From: Curtobacterium sp. BH-2-1-1
GTDB lineage: Bacteria > Actinomycetota > Actinomycetes > Actinomycetales > Microbacteriaceae
Assembly: GCF_001806325.1 (NCBI RefSeq)
Contig: NZ_CP017580.1
Location: 3,286,001 to 3,350,000 of the forward strand
Reading direction: 5' to 3'
Length of the DNA stretch: 64,000 nt
Shown: piece by piece, positions 21,081-29,774 of the stretch
Layout: each line of letters begins with the position of its first letter
How positions within the stretch are numbered: the stretch's first letter is position 1
Translations under genes and position numbers: made by a program
The notes under the pieces: generated by a model
What the model was told of the DNA's origin: nothing
What the model saw: only the letters and a program-made list of their open reading frames with translations
Database searches by the model: none

Positions 21081-22820
21081 ATGACCACGTCACTCGTCGG
21101 CCAGCCGGCTGCAGGGACCACGACACTGGACTTCCAGGCGTCGAAGGTCGGCCGGAAGGGCAACATCATCGTCCGGTGGATCACCTCCACGGACCACAAG
21201 ACCATCGGGTACATGTACCTGATCGCCTCGTTCATCTTCTTCCTGCTCGCGGGTGTGATGGCGCTCGTCATCCGTGCCCAGCTCTTCGAGCCCGGCCTGC
21301 ACGTGGTCGCGACGAAGGAGCAGTACAACCAGCTCTTCACGATGCACGGCACGATCATGCTGCTGATGTTCGCGACCCCGCTCTTCTCGGGCTTCGCGAA
21401 CGCGATCATGCCGCTGCAGATCGGTGCGCCGGACGTCGCCTTCCCGCGTCTGAACGGGTTCGCCTTCTGGCTCTACCTGTTCGGCTCGCTCATCGCCGTC
21501 GGCGGCTTCCTCACCCCGCAGGGCGCCGCGTCGTTCGGGTGGTTCGCCTACGCGCCACTGAGTGACACGACGTTCACACCAGGGCTCGGCGGCACCCTCT
21601 GGGTCTTCGGCCTCGGCATGACCGGCTTCTCGACGATCCTCGGTGCGGTGAACTTCATCACCACGATCATCACGATGCGTGCCCCGGGTCTGACCATGTT
21701 CCGCATGTCGATCTTCACGTGGAATACCCTCGTGACCGCGCTGCTCGTGCTGATGGCCTTCCCGGTCCTCGCCGCCGCGCTGTTCGGCCTCGGTCTCGAC
21801 CGCGTGTTCGACGCGCAGATCTTCAACCCGGCGAACGGCGGAGCCCTGCTCTGGCAGCACCTCTTCTGGTTCTTCGGCCACCCCGAGGTGTACATCATCG
21901 CGCTGCCGTTCTTCGGCATCGTCTCCGAGGTCTTCCCGGTGTTCAGCCGCAAGCCGATCTTCGGGTACAAGACCCTCGTCTACGCGACCATCGCCATCGC
22001 GGCCCTCTCGGTCACTGTGTGGGCGCACCACATGTACGTCACCGGTGGCGTCCTGCTCCCGTGGTTCTCGCTCATGACGATGCTCATCGCGGTCCCGACC
22101 GGCGTGAAGATCTTCAACTGGGTCGGCACGATGTGGCGCGGTTCGGTCACGTTCGAGACGCCACTGCTCTGGGCCGTCGGCTTCCTCATCACCTTCACGT
22201 TCGGTGGTCTCACCGGTGTGATCCTGGCGTCGCCGCCGCTCGACTTCCACGTGTCCGACTCGTACTTCGTCGTCGCGCACTTCCACTACGTGGTCTTCGG
22301 AACCGTCGTGTTCGCGATGTTCTCCGGCTTCTACTTCTGGTGGCCGAAGTGGACGGGCAAGATGCTCAACGAGCGCCTCGGCAAGATCCACTTCTGGCTC
22401 CTGTTCATCGGCTTCCACACGACGTTCCTCATCCAGCACTGGCTGGGCGTCATCGGCATGCCGCGTCGTTACGCGACCTACCTGCCGAACGACGGGTTCA
22501 CCTGGATGAACCAGCTGTCGACGATCGGCTCGATGATCCTCGCGATCTCGTTCCTGCCGTTCATCTTCAACGTCTACGTGACCGCCCGGAACGCGCCGAA
22601 GGTCGCCGTGAACGACCCGTGGGGCTACGGCCGCTCGCTCGAGTGGGCGACCAGCTGCCCGCCGCCGCGGCACAACTTCACGTCGATCCCGCGCATCCGT
22701 TCGGAGTCGCCGGCGTTCGACCTCAACCACCCCGAAGCGGGTGTGCCGATCGGTGTGGGTCCGGCCAAGGACGCCCCCGACGCTCCGACCTACGACGCCG
22801 CGAAGGGCGAGGTGAAGTAA
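21081..22820 (+). CDS. ctaD: Cytochrome c oxidase subunit I
   Basis: Catalytic haem-copper subunit with twelve membrane segments and 579 residues. Haem a and CuB/haem a3 ligands are visible: [22 protein letters not shown] with the cross-linked His-Tyr pair, [10 protein letters not shown], and [10 protein letters not shown]. The K-channel Lys region and D-channel residues lie in normal context. It starts 12 bases after ctaC and is 4 bases before ctaF. Subunit III and the bc1 complex genes are not in the window. Confidence 0.98.
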   Translation: MTTSLVGQPAAGTTTLDFQASKVGRKGNIIVRWITSTDHKTIGYMYLIASFIFFLLAGVMALVIRAQLFEPGLHVVATKEQYNQLFTMHGTIMLLMFATPLFSGFANAIMPLQIGAPDVAFPRLNGFAFWLYLFGSLIAVGGFLTPQGAASFGWFAYAPLSDTTFTPGLGGTLWVFGLGMTGFSTILGAVNFITTIITMRAPGLTMFRMSIFTWNTLVTALLVLMAFPVLAAALFGLGLDRVFDAQIFNPANGGALLWQHLFWFFGHPEVYIIALPFFGIVSEVFPVFSRKPIFGYKTLVYATIAIAALSVTVWAHHMYVTGGVLLPWFSLMTMLIAVPTGVKIFNWVGTMWRGSVTFETPLLWAVGFLITFTFGGLTGVILASPPLDFHVSDSYFVVAHFHYVVFGTVVFAMFSGFYFWWPKWTGKMLNERLGKIHFWLLFIGFHTTFLIQHWLGVIGMPRRYATYLPNDGFTWMNQLSTIGSMILAISFLPFIFNVYVTARNAPKVAVNDPWGYGRSLEWATSCPPPRHNFTSIPRIRSESPAFDLNHPEAGVPIGVGPAKDAPDAPTYDAAKGEVK

Positions 22821-22824
22821 GGCG

Positions 22825-23241
22825 ATGCGCGCCAACACCAACCTGTTCTGGATCCTCTTCGGGTTCTTCATCCTCGCGGACGCCGCGTACACCATCTGGT
22901 CGCTGCTCTACTACGGTCACCCGGAGTGGGTCGGCACGGTGGCCATCGGCCTCACCGGGATCATGTCCGCGTTCATCGCGTTCTACCTCGGCAAGGTCAT
23001 GTCCTCCCAGGGCGGTGTCCTCCCCGAGGACCGCCCCGACGCCAACATCGAGGACGGCGACGCCGAGCTCGGGCACTTCAGCCCGTGGTCGTGGTGGCCC
23101 ATCCTGCTCGCGGGTGCCACGGCGCTCTGCTTCCTCGGTGTCGCAGCCGGGCTGTGGATCGTCCCGATCGGGCTCGCCTGCGTGGCGATCACCCTCGTCG
23201 GCTGGGTCTACGAGTACTACCGCGGCAACTTCGGTCACTGA
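22825..23241 (+). CDS. ctaF: Cytochrome c oxidase subunit IV, actinobacterial type
   Basis: Small integral membrane subunit found only in actinobacterial aa3 oxidases, 138 residues and four membrane segments (about 5-28, 36-56, 92-112 and 113-132). The pattern MRANTNLFWILFGFF at the start and GWVYEYYRGNF near the end is typical of the family. Last gene of the ctaCDF operon and followed by a strong terminator. Confidence 0.93.
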   Translation: MRANTNLFWILFGFFILADAAYTIWSLLYYGHPEWVGTVAIGLTGIMSAFIAFYLGKVMSSQGGVLPEDRPDANIEDGDAELGHFSPWSWWPILLAGATALCFLGVAAGLWIVPIGLACVAITLVGWVYEYYRGNFGH

Positions 23242-23262
23242 CCTGGACCTCCAGCGCACCTG

Positions 23263-23297
23263 ACTTCGGGCGGCACCACACCGGTGCCGCCCGAAGT
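23263..23297. terminator. Terminator of the ctaCDF operon
   Basis: Perfect 15-base arms (ACTTCGGGCGGCACC at 23263-23277 and 23283-23297) with a 5-base loop, 21 bases after the ctaF stop. Confidence 0.8.
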
Positions 23298-23440
23298 GCG
23301 TCCAGCACCACACCGGAACCGCAGCACGACCTCCGGAACGCAGGCACACCAACGAACCTGCTCGTCCGGGAATCAACCGGTCCGCCCACGCCTTGGCCTC
23401 AAGCGGACCACCCCCACCACAGCGAAAGGAGTCACCTCCG

Positions 23441-24820
23441 GTGACCGACAAGCGCACTCTCATCATCTTCGGCGCGACGGGCGACCTCGCCTCCCGCCTG
23501 CTGCTGCCGGGCCTTGGCACGTTCCTGCAGAGCGGTCGAGCGGTGCCCGTCCAGCTCATCGGCACGGGCCGCAGCGCCCGCAGCGAGGAGCAGTGGAAGG
23601 ACGTCGTCACGAAGTCCTTCGCGTCGCAGGACGTGAAGGGCCCGGAGGTCGACGCCACCCTCGCGTCGACGCAGTTCATCCAGGGTGACCCGACCGACCC
23701 CGAGCACCTCAAGGCGCTCTTCGCCGCGGCCGACGCCGACGCCGAGCCGATCCTCTACTTCGCGTTGCCGCCGCAGATCGCCTCCGACATCTGCGAGGCG
23801 CTCCAGCAGGTCGAGCTGCCCGAGGGCACGACCCTCGCGTTCGAGAAGCCCTTCGGTACGGACGTCGCCAGCGCGAAGGCCCTCAACGAGACGGTCCTCA
23901 AGCTCGTCCCCGAGGAGCGCGTGCACCGCACCGACCACTTCCTCGGTCGCACCACGGTCCTGAACATCATCGGTCTGCGCTTCGCGAACCGCCTGTTCGA
24001 GCCGATCTGGAACGCCGACAACATCGAGAAGGTCGACATCTTCTACGACGAGACCCTCGGTCTCGAGAACCGCGCCCAGTACTACGACGAGGCCGGCGCG
24101 ATGGTCGACATGATCCAGTCGCACCTGCTGCAGATCCTCGGCATCGTGACGATGGACGCCCCCGCGGACATCGACGCGGTCGAGTTCCGCTCGTCCCTGG
24201 CCCGGGTGCTCCGTTCGACCGAGCTCAAGGGCGGCGACCCGAAGATCGCGTCGCGTCGTGCGGTCTACACGGCCGGCACCATCGACGGCAAGGAGCTGCC
24301 CTCGTACCAGGACGAGGACGGCGTCGACAAGTCGCGCGGCACCGAGACGCTCGCCGAGATCTCGGTCGAGGTGGACACCGCCCGCTGGAAGGGCGTGCCG
24401 TTCACGCTCCGTTCCGGCAAGGCACTCGGCAACAGCCGCAAGGAGGTGCTGATCACCTTCAAGCCCGTGACGCGCCTGCCCTCCGGCCTGTCCGGTCGGC
24501 CGAAGACGGACACGCTCCGCATCGTGCTCAACCCCGACGAGATCGAGCTGACGGTGTCGGCCAACGGCGGCGGCAACCCGTTCGAGATGGGCCAGGTCAC
24601 CCTGTCGTCCTCCTTCGCGGACGGTGAGCTCACCCCCTACGGCGAGGTCCTCAACGGGATCTTCCACGACGACCCGCTGCTCTCGATCCGCGGTGACGTG
24701 GCCGAGCGCTGCTGGGAGATCGTCGAGCCGGTCGTCGACGCCTGGAAGGCGGACGAGGTCCCGCTCGAGGAGTACCGCGCGGGGTCGCGCGGTCCGGCGG
24801 ACTGGGAGTCCTCGTCCTGA
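23441..24820 (+). CDS. Glucose-6-phosphate dehydrogenase family protein with altered active-site motif
   Basis: 459 residues, aligned over its length with G6PDH (zwf), which oxidises glucose 6-phosphate for NADPH. Start GTG 23441 follows AAAGGAG (23425-23431). NADP loop GATGDLASRLLLPGL near residue 10, then EKPFG (conserved Lys) and the QSHLLQ histidine. The substrate motif usually RIDHYLGKE reads HRTDHFLGRTT: Asp and His stay, but Tyr becomes Phe and Lys becomes Arg. A second, canonical zwf normally sits with tkt-tal-opcA in actinobacteria; this lone gene next to cta genes is likely a divergent paralogue, perhaps with another sugar-phosphate substrate. Confidence 0.8.
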   Translation: MTDKRTLIIFGATGDLASRLLLPGLGTFLQSGRAVPVQLIGTGRSARSEEQWKDVVTKSFASQDVKGPEVDATLASTQFIQGDPTDPEHLKALFAAADADAEPILYFALPPQIASDICEALQQVELPEGTTLAFEKPFGTDVASAKALNETVLKLVPEERVHRTDHFLGRTTVLNIIGLRFANRLFEPIWNADNIEKVDIFYDETLGLENRAQYYDEAGAMVDMIQSHLLQILGIVTMDAPADIDAVEFRSSLARVLRSTELKGGDPKIASRRAVYTAGTIDGKELPSYQDEDGVDKSRGTETLAEISVEVDTARWKGVPFTLRSGKALGNSRKEVLITFKPVTRLPSGLSGRPKTDTLRIVLNPDEIELTVSANGGGNPFEMGQVTLSSSFADGELTPYGEVLNGIFHDDPLLSIRGDVAERCWEIVEPVVDAWKADEVPLEEYRAGSRGPADWESSS

Positions 24821-24855
24821 CGGACGCGACGGTGACGCCCTGATCGGGCGGTGAC

Positions 24856-24903
24856 GACGGACGGGAGGCACGGTGCCAGCTGGCACCGTGCCTCCCGTCC
24901 GTC
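24856..24903. terminator. Perfect 48-base palindrome, bidirectional terminator
   Basis: Arms of 24 bases (24856-24879 and 24880-24903) are exact reverse complements centred on CCAGCTGG. It lies between two convergent genes and its outer part, GGACGGGAGGC, is the family B repeat arm. Probably terminates both genes. Confidence 0.85.
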
Positions 24904-24922
24904 TGCGGTCACGACCACCGCG

Positions 24923-26812
24923 TCAGGCGGGTGTGCCGGCCCGCTCGCCCTCTCCGGTCCACGACCGGGTGCCGCCGTCGTGCACGGCGAGTCGCGTCCG
25001 GTGGCCGGCCGCCGTGCCGCGCGCCCGCGCGATCGCGTCCGCGGCGGACACGAGCGTGAGGTGCGACAGCGCCTGCGGGGTGTTCCCGATGTGGTGGCCG
25101 GTCGCGACGTCGATCTCCTCGGAGAGCATGCCGACGTCGTTCGCGTAGCCGACGAGCACGTCCATCAGCCGCTCGGCGTCCTCGACGCGCCCGGACGCGG
25201 CGTACTGCTCGACGAGCCAGAAGGAGCACGCGAGGAACGGGTGCTCGCTGCCGGAGAGCCCGTCGAAGCCGGACGAGGTGCGGTACCGGAGCACGAGGCC
25301 GTCGTCGCCGGTCCGGAGGTCCTGCTCGATCGCGGTGACGGTCCCGGTCATCCGCGGGTCACCGGGCTTCACGTAGCCGATCTGCGGCAGGACGAGCAGG
25401 CTGGCGTCGACCTCGTCGGTGTCGTAGTGCTGGCGGTAGCTGCCGCGCTCGGCGTTCCACCCGTGCTCCTCGATCTCGGCGCGCACCTCGGCGCGGAGGG
25501 TCCGCCAGCGGTCGACGGGGCCCTCGAGGCCGAACTCCTCGACGGCTGCGACGCCGCGGTCGAACGCCGCCCAGATCATCGCGCGCGAGTGCGTGAAGTG
25601 TCGACGGGGCCCGCGCATCTCCCAGATGCCGTTGTCGGGCTCCTGCCAGTGCTCCTCGACGTACCCGAGCAGGGCGCGCTGGAGTGCCCACGAGTCGGCG
25701 TTCTCCTCGACGCCGAGCTCGCGGGCGTCGTGGAGCGCCGCGAGGACCTCGCCGAAGACGTCCCCCTGGTACTGCGTGTAGGCGCCGTTGCCGATCCGGA
25801 CGGGCGTGGAGCCCGCGTACCCGGGCAGGTTCGGCAGTTCGCGTTCGGGGAGCTCGCGCTCCCCGGCGATGCCGTACATGATCTGCACGTCGGCGGGGTC
25901 GCCGGCGATCGCGCGGAGGAGCCAGCCGCGCCAGTGCATCGCCTCGTCGCGGTACCCGTGCGCGATGAGGGACGCGAGGGCGAGCGAGGCGTCGCGGAGC
26001 CAGACGTAGCGGTAGTCCCAGTTGCGTTCGCCGCCGGGGTCCTCGGGGAGGCTGGTCGTCGCGGCCGCCACGACCCCGCCGGTCTCGGCGTGGGTCATCG
26101 CACGGAGCAGGAGGAGCGACCGGCGGGCCGCCTCGGCGTACCGGCCCTCGGTCCGGGCGGTGGCCATCCAGTCCCGCCACCAGCGCACGGTGCGGTGCAG
26201 GGCCTCGTCGACGTCGAGGGGCTCCGGCGGCTCGCGGTGCGACGGGTACCACGTGAGGACGGTGTCGAGCACGTCGCCGTCGTGCACGGTGGTGGTGGCG
26301 GTGTGCCGGTGGTCGTCGGCGCGGAAGCGGACCCCGCGGACGATCACGGACCCGGGTCCCGCCGTGGCCAGCAGTGCCGGGTCCTCGTCGCCGCCGATCT
26401 GCCGGACCCAGGGGAGTGCGAGGGCGTAGTCGAACCGGATGCGCAGCGTCTGTCGGAGCTCCACGCTGCCGCGGAGCCCCCGCACCCGCCGGACGATCGT
26501 CGCCCGGTGCGCACCGATCGGCATGAACTCGGTGACCTCGACCACGCCGGTGCTCGTCGTCCACACGGTCGCGAGCACGAGCGTGTCGTGGTCGTACCGG
26601 CGGGTCGCGGTCGCGTCCGGGTCCGTGGGTCGAAGGGTCCAGTGCCCGTGGTCCTCGGTGCCGAGGATCGAGGCGAAGGTCGACGGGCTGTCGAAGCGGG
26701 GCAGGCACGCCCAGTCGACGGTGCCGTCGCGCCCGACGAGCGCGGCGGTGTAGGTGTCGCCGATCAGCGCGTGGTCCTCGATGCGGTTGGTCGGTGTGTC
26801 AGCCGGGCTCAT
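24923..26812 (-). CDS. GH15 family glycoside hydrolase (glucoamylase/trehalase type)
   Basis: 629-residue cytoplasmic protein: an N-terminal beta-sandwich (RIEDHALIGDTYTAALVGRDG, GTVDWACLPRFDSPSTFASIL; shown in parts) followed by the six-hairpin alpha/alpha barrel. Conserved barrel motifs include RNWDYRYVWLRDAS, DNGIWEMRG with a candidate general acid Glu, and MLSEEIDVATG with a candidate general base Glu. This type includes the trehalases of mycobacteria and glucan-acting enzymes; the exact sugar is uncertain. The start at 26812 gives MSPADTPTNRIEDHALIGD. It is 55 bases downstream of the App1-type gene on the same strand. Confidence 0.88.
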   Translation of the reverse strand: MSPADTPTNRIEDHALIGDTYTAALVGRDGTVDWACLPRFDSPSTFASILGTEDHGHWTLRPTDPDATATRRYDHDTLVLATVWTTSTGVVEVTEFMPIGAHRATIVRRVRGLRGSVELRQTLRIRFDYALALPWVRQIGGDEDPALLATAGPGSVIVRGVRFRADDHRHTATTTVHDGDVLDTVLTWYPSHREPPEPLDVDEALHRTVRWWRDWMATARTEGRYAEAARRSLLLLRAMTHAETGGVVAAATTSLPEDPGGERNWDYRYVWLRDASLALASLIAHGYRDEAMHWRGWLLRAIAGDPADVQIMYGIAGERELPERELPNLPGYAGSTPVRIGNGAYTQYQGDVFGEVLAALHDARELGVEENADSWALQRALLGYVEEHWQEPDNGIWEMRGPRRHFTHSRAMIWAAFDRGVAAVEEFGLEGPVDRWRTLRAEVRAEIEEHGWNAERGSYRQHYDTDEVDASLLVLPQIGYVKPGDPRMTGTVTAIEQDLRTGDDGLVLRYRTSSGFDGLSGSEHPFLACSFWLVEQYAASGRVEDAERLMDVLVGYANDVGMLSEEIDVATGHHIGNTPQALSHLTLVSAADAIARARGTAAGHRTRLAVHDGGTRSWTGEGERAGTPA

Positions 26813-26867
26813 GGGCCGATCCAACCACCGCCGCCTCGGGAGGCCGGGGTGGTTGCTGAGGGATGGC

Positions 26868-27932
26868 TCAGGCCGGGTCGTCCGGGTCGGCGCGGGTGAT
26901 GCCGACCCGTGCCAGCTCGGACCACATGCCGGCGCCGTCCGGGGCGTAGACCCAGGGCGCCGAGGACTCGCGCGAGCGTTCCTGGGCGCGGGACCGCCCA
27001 CCGGCGAGGACGGCCTCGCTCGTGGAGAGCTGGCGGATGGCGACGCCCGCGACGCTCTCGGGGTGCGCCCGGGCGAACTCGCCGTAGAGCGACTCGTCGT
27101 GCTGCCCGTCGTCGCCGACGAGGAGCCACTGCACGTGCGGGAAGTCCTGGGCGAGTCGTTCGAGGTTCTGCTGCTTGTGGAGCTGGCCGCTGCGGAAGAA
27201 CCGGTCGTGCGTGGGACCCCAGTCGGTGAGCAGCAGGGTGCCGGAGGGGTAGAGGTTCCGGCTGAGGAAGCGCTGCAGTGTCGGCGCGACGTTCCAGGCG
27301 CCGGTGGAGAGGTAGACCGTCGGGGCGCCGGGGTGCTGCGCGAGGACGCGTTCGTACAGCACCGACATGCCCGGGACGGGCCGGCGCCCGTGCTCCGTGA
27401 GCACGAAGGAGTTCCAGGCCGCGAGCATCGGGCGGGGGAGCGAGGTCACCATGACGGTGTCGTCGATGTCCGACAGCAGTCCGAACCGCGTGTCCGGGTG
27501 CACGATGAAGACGTCGGCCTCGACGTCGCGCATGCCCCCGGCGGACAGCTTGATGGTGCGCCAGCCCGGCTCGAGGTCGATCGGCACGATGGTGTCGACC
27601 ACGCCGCCGCGGTCGGACTGCACCACGTGCGAGGTCCCGCCGGCGGTGATCGTGACCTCGGCGTCGTCGACCGCGACGCTCGTGAAGCTCCGCCAGCCGC
27701 GCACGCCGTAGAAGGAGGCGTCGGATGCGAGGCCCCGACGCGTGAGGAGGACCCGGCAGAGGACGCGGACCCACCCGGGTGCGCCGTAGCCGGTGTACGG
27801 GATGACGGTCGGCACCAGCCCCCGGCGGCGCGCCCGGTGCTCGCGGAACTCCTGGACGGCGTCCTCGATGCGGGCCGCCCGGTGGAGGATCGGCTCGGCC
27901 AACGACGGCTCGTGGGGCGTCGGGTCGGGCAT
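26868..27932 (-). CDS. App1-type phosphatase (DUF2183)
   Basis: 354 residues. The catalytic domain from about residue 150 has the HAD-type acidic motif LSDIDDTVMVTSL, then PVFYLSTGAWN-like VYLSTGAWN and LVGDDGQHDESLY, which are signatures of DUF2183, named after the yeast phosphatidate phosphatase App1. The N-terminal about 140 residues form the family's beta-rich domain. No signal peptide. The bacterial substrate is unknown; lipid phosphate is a family-based guess. AATGAT 6 bases before the ATG could be a leaderless -10. Confidence 0.8.
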   Translation of the reverse strand: MPDPTPHEPSLAEPILHRAARIEDAVQEFREHRARRRGLVPTVIPYTGYGAPGWVRVLCRVLLTRRGLASDASFYGVRGWRSFTSVAVDDAEVTITAGGTSHVVQSDRGGVVDTIVPIDLEPGWRTIKLSAGGMRDVEADVFIVHPDTRFGLLSDIDDTVMVTSLPRPMLAAWNSFVLTEHGRRPVPGMSVLYERVLAQHPGAPTVYLSTGAWNVAPTLQRFLSRNLYPSGTLLLTDWGPTHDRFFRSGQLHKQQNLERLAQDFPHVQWLLVGDDGQHDESLYGEFARAHPESVAGVAIRQLSTSEAVLAGGRSRAQERSRESSAPWVYAPDGAGMWSELARVGITRADPDDPA

Positions 27933-28026
27933 CGCCCCATCATTCCACGTCCGACCTGGCACACGTACGACCTCACACATGTACTGGGAGAGTCGCAGCG
28001 ATATTCCAGCCGGTCTCTGCGACAGT

Positions 28027-28039
28027 TGTGACCGTCACA
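28027..28039. promoter_or_regulatory. Palindrome TGTGACCGTCACA, candidate TetR operator
   Basis: Perfect inverted repeat (TGTGAC and GTCACA around one C) 38 bases before the TetR start, in the 145-base divergent gap. TetR proteins usually bind such sites next to their own gene. It is not a CRP site because that needs a 6-base spacer. Confidence 0.5.
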
Positions 28040-28077
28040 CCCACATGAGTCGCGCTGTCGGCGCAAGAGGAGAACAC

Positions 28078-28725
28078 GTGCTCGTCACCGAGGTATCGAA
28101 CGCACTGCCGGGGGGATCATCACTGCTCAGGAACGAGCCGGTCCAAGCCCGCAGTTCGGCGCGCCTCGCCGGCCTCCTCGACGCCGCGGCCGCGGTGATC
28201 GACGAGATCGGGTTCGAGCGCCTCACCACCGCGATGGTCGCCGAGCGGGCGGGGGCGTCCATCGGTACCGTCTACCGCTACTTCCCGGACCGCATCGCCG
28301 TGGTCGAGGCACTCGCGATCCGGAGCACCCAGCGCCTGGCCGAGCGGTTCATCACCGCCCTCGACACCAGCGAGGCGACGACCTGGCAGGCCGCCTGCGA
28401 CGCGCTCATCGACGTCACCGCCGAGATGTACCGCACCGAGCCGGGCTTCCGGGCGATCCGCTTCGGCGACGCGGCGGACACCGGCACGGGCGACGCCGAG
28501 GACCGGATGGCGGCACTGGGGAGCGCCGTCGCCCACATCATGCACGAGCGGTTCGGCGTCCCGACGGGGGAGCGCATCGAGCGGACCTGGGTGGTCCTCG
28601 CCGAGTCGTCGCACGCCGTCCTCGCGCGGGCGCACCGTGACCCGGCGAACCCCGAGACCGCACTCATCGAGGAGTACCGGGCGATGAGCCGCGGGCACCT
28701 CGAAGCGGTGATCGCGGCCTCCTGA
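28078..28725 (+). CDS. TetR family transcriptional regulator
   Basis: DNA-binding repressor of 215 residues. Start GTG 28078 is set by AAGAGGAGA ending 4 bases upstream; a possible ATG at 28045 has no ribosome site. The helix-turn-helix lies at about residues 37-75 (IDEIGFERLTTAMVAERAG, SIGTVYRYFPDR). The C-terminal ligand domain is not assignable. It is divergent from the App1-type/GH15 genes and upstream of the osmoprotectant operon, either of which may be its target. A strong terminator separates it from the latter. Confidence 0.88.
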   Translation: MLVTEVSNALPGGSSLLRNEPVQARSSARLAGLLDAAAAVIDEIGFERLTTAMVAERAGASIGTVYRYFPDRIAVVEALAIRSTQRLAERFITALDTSEATTWQAACDALIDVTAEMYRTEPGFRAIRFGDAADTGTGDAEDRMAALGSAVAHIMHERFGVPTGERIERTWVVLAESSHAVLARAHRDPANPETALIEEYRAMSRGHLEAVIAAS

Positions 28726-28743
28726 CACGCCGAGCGGCAATCC

Positions 28744-28783
28744 GACGACGCCCGTCCTCCGAACAGGAGAGACGGGCGTCGTC
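28744..28783. terminator. Terminator after the TetR gene
   Basis: GACGACGCCCGTC (28744-28756) pairs exactly with 28771-28783; inner CTCC/GGAG pairing leaves a small loop with one bulged A. Confidence 0.8.
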
Positions 28784-28840
28784 GCGTCCGGACGCTGCGC
28801 ACGCGCTGTCCGGGACACGACACACGCCGTCACGGCTGAA

Positions 28841-28855
28841 CGGGTGTCACACCCG
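28841..28855. promoter_or_regulatory. Palindrome CGGGTGTCACACCCG upstream of the osmoprotectant operon
   Basis: Perfect 15-base inverted repeat centred on one C, 49 bases before the ATPase start and just before TACTCT (28861-28866), a candidate -10. The position between -35 and -10 fits a repressor site. Which regulator binds is unknown; its halves differ from the TGTGAC repeat by the TetR gene. Confidence 0.5.
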
Positions 28856-28904
28856 ACGGGTACTCTCACTCGGAGTCGGGCTACCTCCGAACAGAAGGGC
28901 ACCC

Positions 28905-29774
28905 ATGATCGAGTTCCGCTCGGTGCGCAAGACCTACCCGGACGGCACCAACGCGGTCGACGACTTCAGCCTCGTCATCCCCTCGAGGACCACGACGGTC
29001 TTCGTCGGGTCGAGTGGCTGCGGCAAGACCACGCTGCTCCGGATGATCAACCGCATGGTCGACCCCAGCGCAGGTGCCGTCGAGATCGACGGGGAGGACG
29101 TCGCGGGCGTCGACCCGGTCAAGCTCCGTCGCAGCATCGGCTACGTGATGCAGAACGCCGGGCTGCTGCCGCACCGCAAGGTCGTCGACAACATCGCCAC
29201 GGTGCCGCTGCTGACGGGGGTCCCGAAGGCCGACGCGCGCCAGCGTGCCCTCGAACTCATGGACACGGTCGGGCTCGACCGTGCCTTCGCGAACCGGTAC
29301 CCCTCGCAGCTCTCCGGCGGACAGCAGCAGCGCGTCGGCGTCGCCCGCGGACTCGCGGTCGACCCGAACATCCTGCTCATGGACGAGCCCTTCGGTGCCG
29401 TCGACCCGCTCGTGCGGAACGACCTGCAGGACGAGCTCATCAGGCTCCAGCGCGAGCTCGGCAAGACCGTGGTCTTCGTCACGCACGACATCGACGAGGC
29501 CTTCAAGCTCGGCGACCAGGTCGTCATCCTCAAGAAGGGCGGCGAGATCGCCCAGCTCGGCACCCCCGCCGAGATCCTCGCCGAGCCCGCCGACGACTTC
29601 GTCGCGAACTTCATCGGCGCCGGTCGCGGCCGCCGTGCGCTCCGCGTCGAGCAGACGCCGACGGGGCCGATCGTCGTCGACGGTGAAGGACGTGCCGCCG
29701 GTGTGCTCACCGGTCCGGTGCAGGTCGTGGACGCGGCCGAGGCAGTGCCCCAGGAGCAGCGGGGCGACGCGTGA
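28905..29774 (+). CDS. Osmoprotectant ABC importer, ATPase
   Basis: ATP-binding subunit of an OpuB/OpuC/ProV-type importer for glycine betaine, choline or carnitine. Walker A GSSGCGKTTLLRMINRM (about residue 36), signature LSGGQQQRVGVARGLA, Walker B ILLMDEPFGAVDP. At 289 residues it stops soon after the ATPase core: the tandem CBS domains present in OpuCA and ProV-like ATPases of about 380-400 residues are missing, so ionic-strength sensing by CBS is not available. RBS AGAAGG upstream. It overlaps the next gene by 4 bases. Confidence 0.92.
   Translation: MIEFRSVRKTYPDGTNAVDDFSLVIPSRTTTVFVGSSGCGKTTLLRMINRMVDPSAGAVEIDGEDVAGVDPVKLRRSIGYVMQNAGLLPHRKVVDNIATVPLLTGVPKADARQRALELMDTVGLDRAFANRYPSQLSGGQQQRVGVARGLAVDPNILLMDEPFGAVDPLVRNDLQDELIRLQRELGKTVVFVTHDIDEAFKLGDQVVILKKGGEIAQLGTPAEILAEPADDFVANFIGAGRGRRALRVEQTPTGPIVVDGEGRAAGVLTGPVQVVDAAEAVPQEQRGDA

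Noticed and set aside
28027-28039. CRP/cAMP receptor site.
   Set aside because: TGTGA and TCACA are only 3 bases apart instead of 6.
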